In this document: one piece after another, positions 61,315 to 64,000 of the stretch
How the letters are laid out: each line of letters opens with the position of its first letter
Position numbering within the stretch: the first letter of the stretch is position 1
Assembly (NCBI RefSeq): GCF_000422445.1
Contig: NZ_KE383839.1
Coordinates: 190,321-254,320 of the forward strand
From: Paenibacillus assamensis DSM 18201
Lineage (GTDB): Bacteria; Bacillota; Bacilli; Paenibacillales; Paenibacillaceae
Reading direction: 5' to 3'
Length of the DNA: 64,000 nt
Translations under genes and position numbers: made by a program
Notes under the pieces: generated by a model
What the model was told of the DNA's origin: nothing
The model's input: the letters and a program-made list of their open reading frames with translations, nothing else
Database searches by the model: none

Positions 61315-62199
61315 ATGGGACAAATTCAACAAGGAAAAACTACACGCAAAAAGTATATGTTCATGCTGCTTATGGCATCTTCATTGGCAATGACAAATGG
61401 GTTGAGCATAGCGGCACTCAACGACAATAAACAAAGAGAAACGAGTGCTGATGCAGCAGCGATACAAACGAAAAATCAAACTATCTCCACAGCAAAGTCT
61501 GCAACTGTAGCTCCAGCTAAAGTCATAGCTAGCTTCTCCACCAAAATTGCACCAGGCCATGCTGGACGAACTCATAACATTAAGTCGAGTACAAAAGCGC
61601 TGAATAACATCGTATTGCAACCAGGAGAATCATTAAACTACAGCGAAGTGGTTCAAAAGACGAAGAAATCCTACGGTTTGAAAAAGGCACCCGTTATTAT
61701 GAATGGCAAATTCGTTGAAGGATATGGGGGAGGTATATGTCAGACTTCATCAACCCTATACAATGCAGCTCTTCTCAGTGGACTCGAAATTGTAGAGCGG
61801 CGTAGTCATTCGCTGCCTGTAGGTTACGTCGCGCTAGGGCGAGATGCGACTTATGCAGACAATAGCGTAGAATTTACAATTCGAAATCATACAGAAGCTG
61901 CTATTACGATCCAGACGAAAACGAACAACAGCAAAATTACCATCAGCATCCTTGGTCAAAAAGAAGAAGGAGTCACGTATGAAATAAAAACGAGGGTTCT
62001 GAAAAAAATACAGCCTAAGACGGTGTATAAGAGCAGCAGTATTTCACGTTCGAAACAAACAAAAACGATTCAAAAAGGAAAACCTGGCTATGTCGTGGAA
62101 ACGAAGCGTATTAAGAAAAAAAATGGCGTCGTCGTTGCAGAAGAACTGATGACTAAGTCCAATTATCGCGTTCAAAACACGATAAAAGGCAGTCGGTAA
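61315..62199 (+). CDS. VanW family protein with C-terminal G5 domain
   Basis: 294 residues from the ATG at 61315 (GGGGAG 7 bases upstream). Signal or anchor helix YMFMLLMASSLAMTNGLSIA. The VanW domain covers about 85-205: APGHAGRTHNIKSSTKALNN, LQPGESLNYSEVVQKTKKSY, EGYGGGICQTSSTLYNAALL, ERRSHSLPVGYVALGRDATY. The last 75 residues read as a G5 domain (VLKKIQPKTVYKSSSISRSK, IQKGKPGYVVETKRIKKKNG). VanW proteins occur near vancomycin operons and in spore formers, but their role is not established. Likely acts at the cell wall; the G5 domain may bind N-acetylglucosamine. Confidence 0.88.
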   Translation: MGQIQQGKTTRKKYMFMLLMASSLAMTNGLSIAALNDNKQRETSADAAAIQTKNQTISTAKSATVAPAKVIASFSTKIAPGHAGRTHNIKSSTKALNNIVLQPGESLNYSEVVQKTKKSYGLKKAPVIMNGKFVEGYGGGICQTSSTLYNAALLSGLEIVERRSHSLPVGYVALGRDATYADNSVEFTIRNHTEAAITIQTKTNNSKITISILGQKEEGVTYEIKTRVLKKIQPKTVYKSSSISRSKQTKTIQKGKPGYVVETKRIKKKNGVVVAEELMTKSNYRVQNTIKGSR

Positions 62200-62249
62200 G
62201 CCGGGATAATGTAAATACGTTGGTCGTATCTACTCTCCGTATCCACTAG

Positions 62250-62295
62250 AATAGGGTTGTTTGCATACAGCACAACCTATGCAAACAACCCTATT
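62250..62295 (+). repeat. Perfect 18-base inverted repeat after the VanW gene
   Basis: AATAGGGTTGTTTGCATA (62250-62267) and its exact complement at 62278-62295 are separated by 10 bases. It is probably a transcription terminator, although the following T run is poor (CTATTTTAT). Confidence 0.7.
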
Positions 62296-62399
62296 AGCTG
62301 CTATTTTATACGGTTATCTATAGTGATGTTGGTCTCATCTCCTGTTCGTACACGCTCGCATAGAATAACATATGGAGCTTGAGGAAGGGAGCTAGCCGG

Positions 62400-63140
62400 G
62401 TGCGGAACACGCTGGATATTTTTATACACATTCCTAAGACAGGCGGAACCTCATTTAACAGAATCATACAAGATCACTATAGTGCGAACCGGATTGCATT
62501 TCTACATGATGACCCAGAATGGTCTCTTGAACGATTAATTGAGAAATGCAAAGATAAAAATCAAAAAATTCAAATTATATCCGGTCATTTTCCATACGGT
62601 ATTCATGAATGGATTGGCCGTCCTTATCGATATATTACAATTCTTCGTCATCCGGTTGAATTAGTTATTTCTTTATACGACTACATCAAAAGCATCCCTT
62701 TGCATCAATATTATCCACTGGTCGTAGATAAAAGTTTGCATGATTTTGTTTCAGAACAGCAATTCGATCTGTTTACTAGCAATCTGCAATCCAAAATATT
62801 GGGATTGGCAACGGTATTTCCTCACTTTCCAGCACTTCAAATTGAGATGGGTGTGGAAGATGCGGTATTTCCTGATCAAGCAAGTGTCCAGCAGCATTTG
62901 AGACGGCATTTTGCGTGTATTGGTGTGATGGAAAAGTATAAGGAATGTTTGCAACCGATGCGTGATGCGCTCGGCTGGAAGAAGAGTCCTAAGTTATATC
63001 GGGAAAACTGTAACCCGAACCGGACTTTCTTAGACACAGTGGACAGGGAAACGCTTGAAAAGATTGCGCGCAAAAATTCATTGGATATACAATTATATTT
63101 GACGGTAGTAGAGCGGTGGTATTCATCAAAAGGTCAATAA
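62400..63140 (+). CDS. Sulfotransferase family protein
   Basis: 246 residues, GTG start at 62400 with AAGGGAG 8 bases upstream (the TTG at 62379 precedes that site). Contains both PAPS-binding elements of the sulfotransferase fold: DIFIHIPKTGGTSFNRIIQD near the N-terminus (5'-phosphosulfate loop, HIPKTGGTS) and ITILRHPVELVISLYDYIKS (3'-phosphate loop RHPxxxxxS). The class resembles PF03567-type carbohydrate sulfotransferases. No PAPS-synthesis genes are nearby. Targets could be glycans or peptides; acceptor unknown. Confidence 0.85.
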   Translation: MRNTLDIFIHIPKTGGTSFNRIIQDHYSANRIAFLHDDPEWSLERLIEKCKDKNQKIQIISGHFPYGIHEWIGRPYRYITILRHPVELVISLYDYIKSIPLHQYYPLVVDKSLHDFVSEQQFDLFTSNLQSKILGLATVFPHFPALQIEMGVEDAVFPDQASVQQHLRRHFACIGVMEKYKECLQPMRDALGWKKSPKLYRENCNPNRTFLDTVDRETLEKIARKNSLDIQLYLTVVERWYSSKGQ

Positions 63141-63190
63141 TGCAAGGTTATATGTAAGCAGTAAGGTACGTGTGAGATGTTGGTGTCGTG

Positions 63191-63250
63191 GAATCCTCCC
63201 CATGTTGAATATGATGTATTTTTACTGCTCGGAGAGGATTCTTTAATTTT
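63191..63250. terminator. Hairpin between convergent genes
   Basis: GAATCCTCCCC and GGAGAGGATTC can pair with one mismatch around a 29-base loop, followed by a T-rich tail. Serves the sulfotransferase gene and possibly the MerR gene. Confidence 0.6.
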
Positions 63251-63289
63251 CACCTACTTAATTATCTACTTCATTGTTTCATTAAAGGG

Positions 63290-63994
63290 TTACTCCATCA
63301 GGTTCAGCTTTTTGCATAGACGATATAAATAATGAGTGCCTCGGAGCTGATCTTTGTTCATCTTATGTAAGTGCTGTAACGAATCATTGGCTATCTTTCT
63401 CGCCTGCTCGATATTGTTGTGGTCCAGCCCTTGAAGTGCTTCTTTAATCGTATCTAGGGAGTAAATCGCTGTTCGCAAGGAGCGAATTAACAGTACACGC
63501 TTAATATGAGAACGATTATACCTGCGGTATCCATTTTGCGGATCGCGCTCCACTGTTATAAGTCCTTCTTGTTCCCAATGTCGAAGTACAGAAGTAGGTA
63601 TAGAAGTTTCTTCTGCAATTTCTCCGATTGTCATCCACTTCGTTCTACCTTTTGTATTCCATTCGTCCATTTCCAAATCATCCAATAGTTGAATCGTCTT
63701 TTCAGCCATCAATTTGTCTTGATATAAGGATGCTTGACGCTCATTCACGATCCATAGGGCAGCATCCATTTCTTCTGCTTGCAACTTCCTCATGACATCT
63801 GCTGTGAGCTGCATGCCGAATCCAGCGGACAAAGCCCGTATACATTCGAAATAAGCGACATGAACTTCCGTATACATCCGATACCCATTAGCTCCACGCT
63901 CGATTGGCGGAACAATGCCCCAATCTTCATAATGCCGCAAAGCGCTTGTACTAATATTTAGCTTTCTTGCAATATCGATAGGTCTTAATTTCAT
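63290..63994 (-). CDS. Double-MerR transcriptional regulator
   Basis: 234 residues with two MerR-type winged helix heads. The first (residues 1-70) is RPIDIARKLNISTSALRHYE with DWGIVPPIERGANGYRMY; the second (120-190) is MTIGEIAEETSIPTSVLRHW with EGLITVERDPQNGYRRYN. A helical linker (70-118) and a C-terminal helix follow the heads. No Cys-rich effector region is present. MerR proteins normally carry one head and dimerise; tandem heads in one chain are uncommon. The start is 6 bases from the window edge, so the upstream region is not visible. Confidence 0.88.
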   Translation of the reverse strand: MKLRPIDIARKLNISTSALRHYEDWGIVPPIERGANGYRMYTEVHVAYFECIRALSAGFGMQLTADVMRKLQAEEMDAALWIVNERQASLYQDKLMAEKTIQLLDDLEMDEWNTKGRTKWMTIGEIAEETSIPTSVLRHWEQEGLITVERDPQNGYRRYNRSHIKRVLLIRSLRTAIYSLDTIKEALQGLDHNNIEQARKIANDSLQHLHKMNKDQLRGTHYLYRLCKKLNLME

Positions 63995-64000
63995 CCTACA

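Noticed and set aside
1-64000. CRISPR array, tRNA, rRNA, insertion sequence or phage genes
   Set aside because: No regularly spaced repeats, no tRNA cloverleaf and no transposase or phage motifs were seen in any frame.

Overview
The window looks like a chromosomal segment of a spore-forming, low-GC Firmicute, most likely Paenibacillus or a close relative. I infer this from the moderate AT-richness, the strong AGGAGG-type ribosome sites with frequent TTG/GTG starts, a sporulenol/hopene cyclase, a spore-type DUF421+DUF1657 membrane protein, a secreted cyclodextrin glucanotransferase, CYP102-type P450 and an NRPS. There is no rRNA, tRNA, transposase, phage gene or CRISPR array, so the genus call rests on gene content only.

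Layout. 1-5.7 kb (mostly minus strand): VOC protein, MFS transporter with LysR regulator, and a small cell-surface group (membrane-anchored propeller-like protein, secreted YiiX-like papain-fold protein, stand-alone winged-helix regulator). 6.0-8.8 kb: ECF sigma factor with a DUF4179 anti-sigma factor and a paralogue that has lost the cytoplasmic part. 8.9-13.5 kb: GNAT enzyme, secreted two-repeat protein, and an OmpR-type two-component system with a lipoprotein. 13.5-15.5 kb: squalene-hopene/sporulenol cyclase. 15.6-21.0 kb: a resistance-like stretch with a GNAT acetyltransferase behind a leader peptide and competing hairpins, a Nudix remnant, NTF2-like and NERD proteins, an ANT(6)-type aminoglycoside adenylyltransferase, and an ABC-F protein behind a 47-codon leader ORF and an intrinsic terminator. 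21.1-26.6 kb: ArsR/DUF2087 regulator, lipoprotein, a candidate structured small RNA, then an intracellular cyclomaltodextrinase and a secreted CGTase. 26.7-30.2 kb: MDR oxidoreductase and a large secreted protein with a discoidin-like C-terminus.

30.2-38.7 kb holds a 1.25-kb structured regulatory region and a single dimodular NRPS (half-C, A-T-C-A-T-reductase) plus a small STAS-like protein. The two A domains read the same specificity code by eye, closest to an Ile-type code, and the chain ends with a thioester reductase. This is the AusA-type layout that yields dipeptide aldehydes which cyclise to pyrazinones. 38.9-39.9 kb: luciferase-like monooxygenase.

40.2-51.3 kb is a Wzx/Wzy-type exopolysaccharide operon: CpsB-like phosphatase, chain-length protein, tyrosine kinase, three GT4 glycosyltransferases, a UDP-N-acetylhexosamine dehydrogenase with a 4-epimerase (together suggesting a GalNAcA-type sugar), polymerase and flippase. 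No priming glycosyltransferase is present. 51.5-53.8 kb: LacI regulator and MFS exporter sharing a palindromic operator. 54-64 kb: DUF2569 protein, zinc-ribbon membrane protein, CYP102 P450-reductase fusion with a leader inverted repeat covering its ribosome site, 2Duf-like spore protein, NAD(P)-binding protein, VanW/G5 protein, sulfotransferase, and a double-MerR regulator.

The most unusual signals are regulatory: two different leader-peptide/hairpin arrangements in front of resistance-type genes within 3.5 kb, tandem TTTGTC boxes at 10-bp spacing in front of the NRPS, and several candidate structured RNAs.
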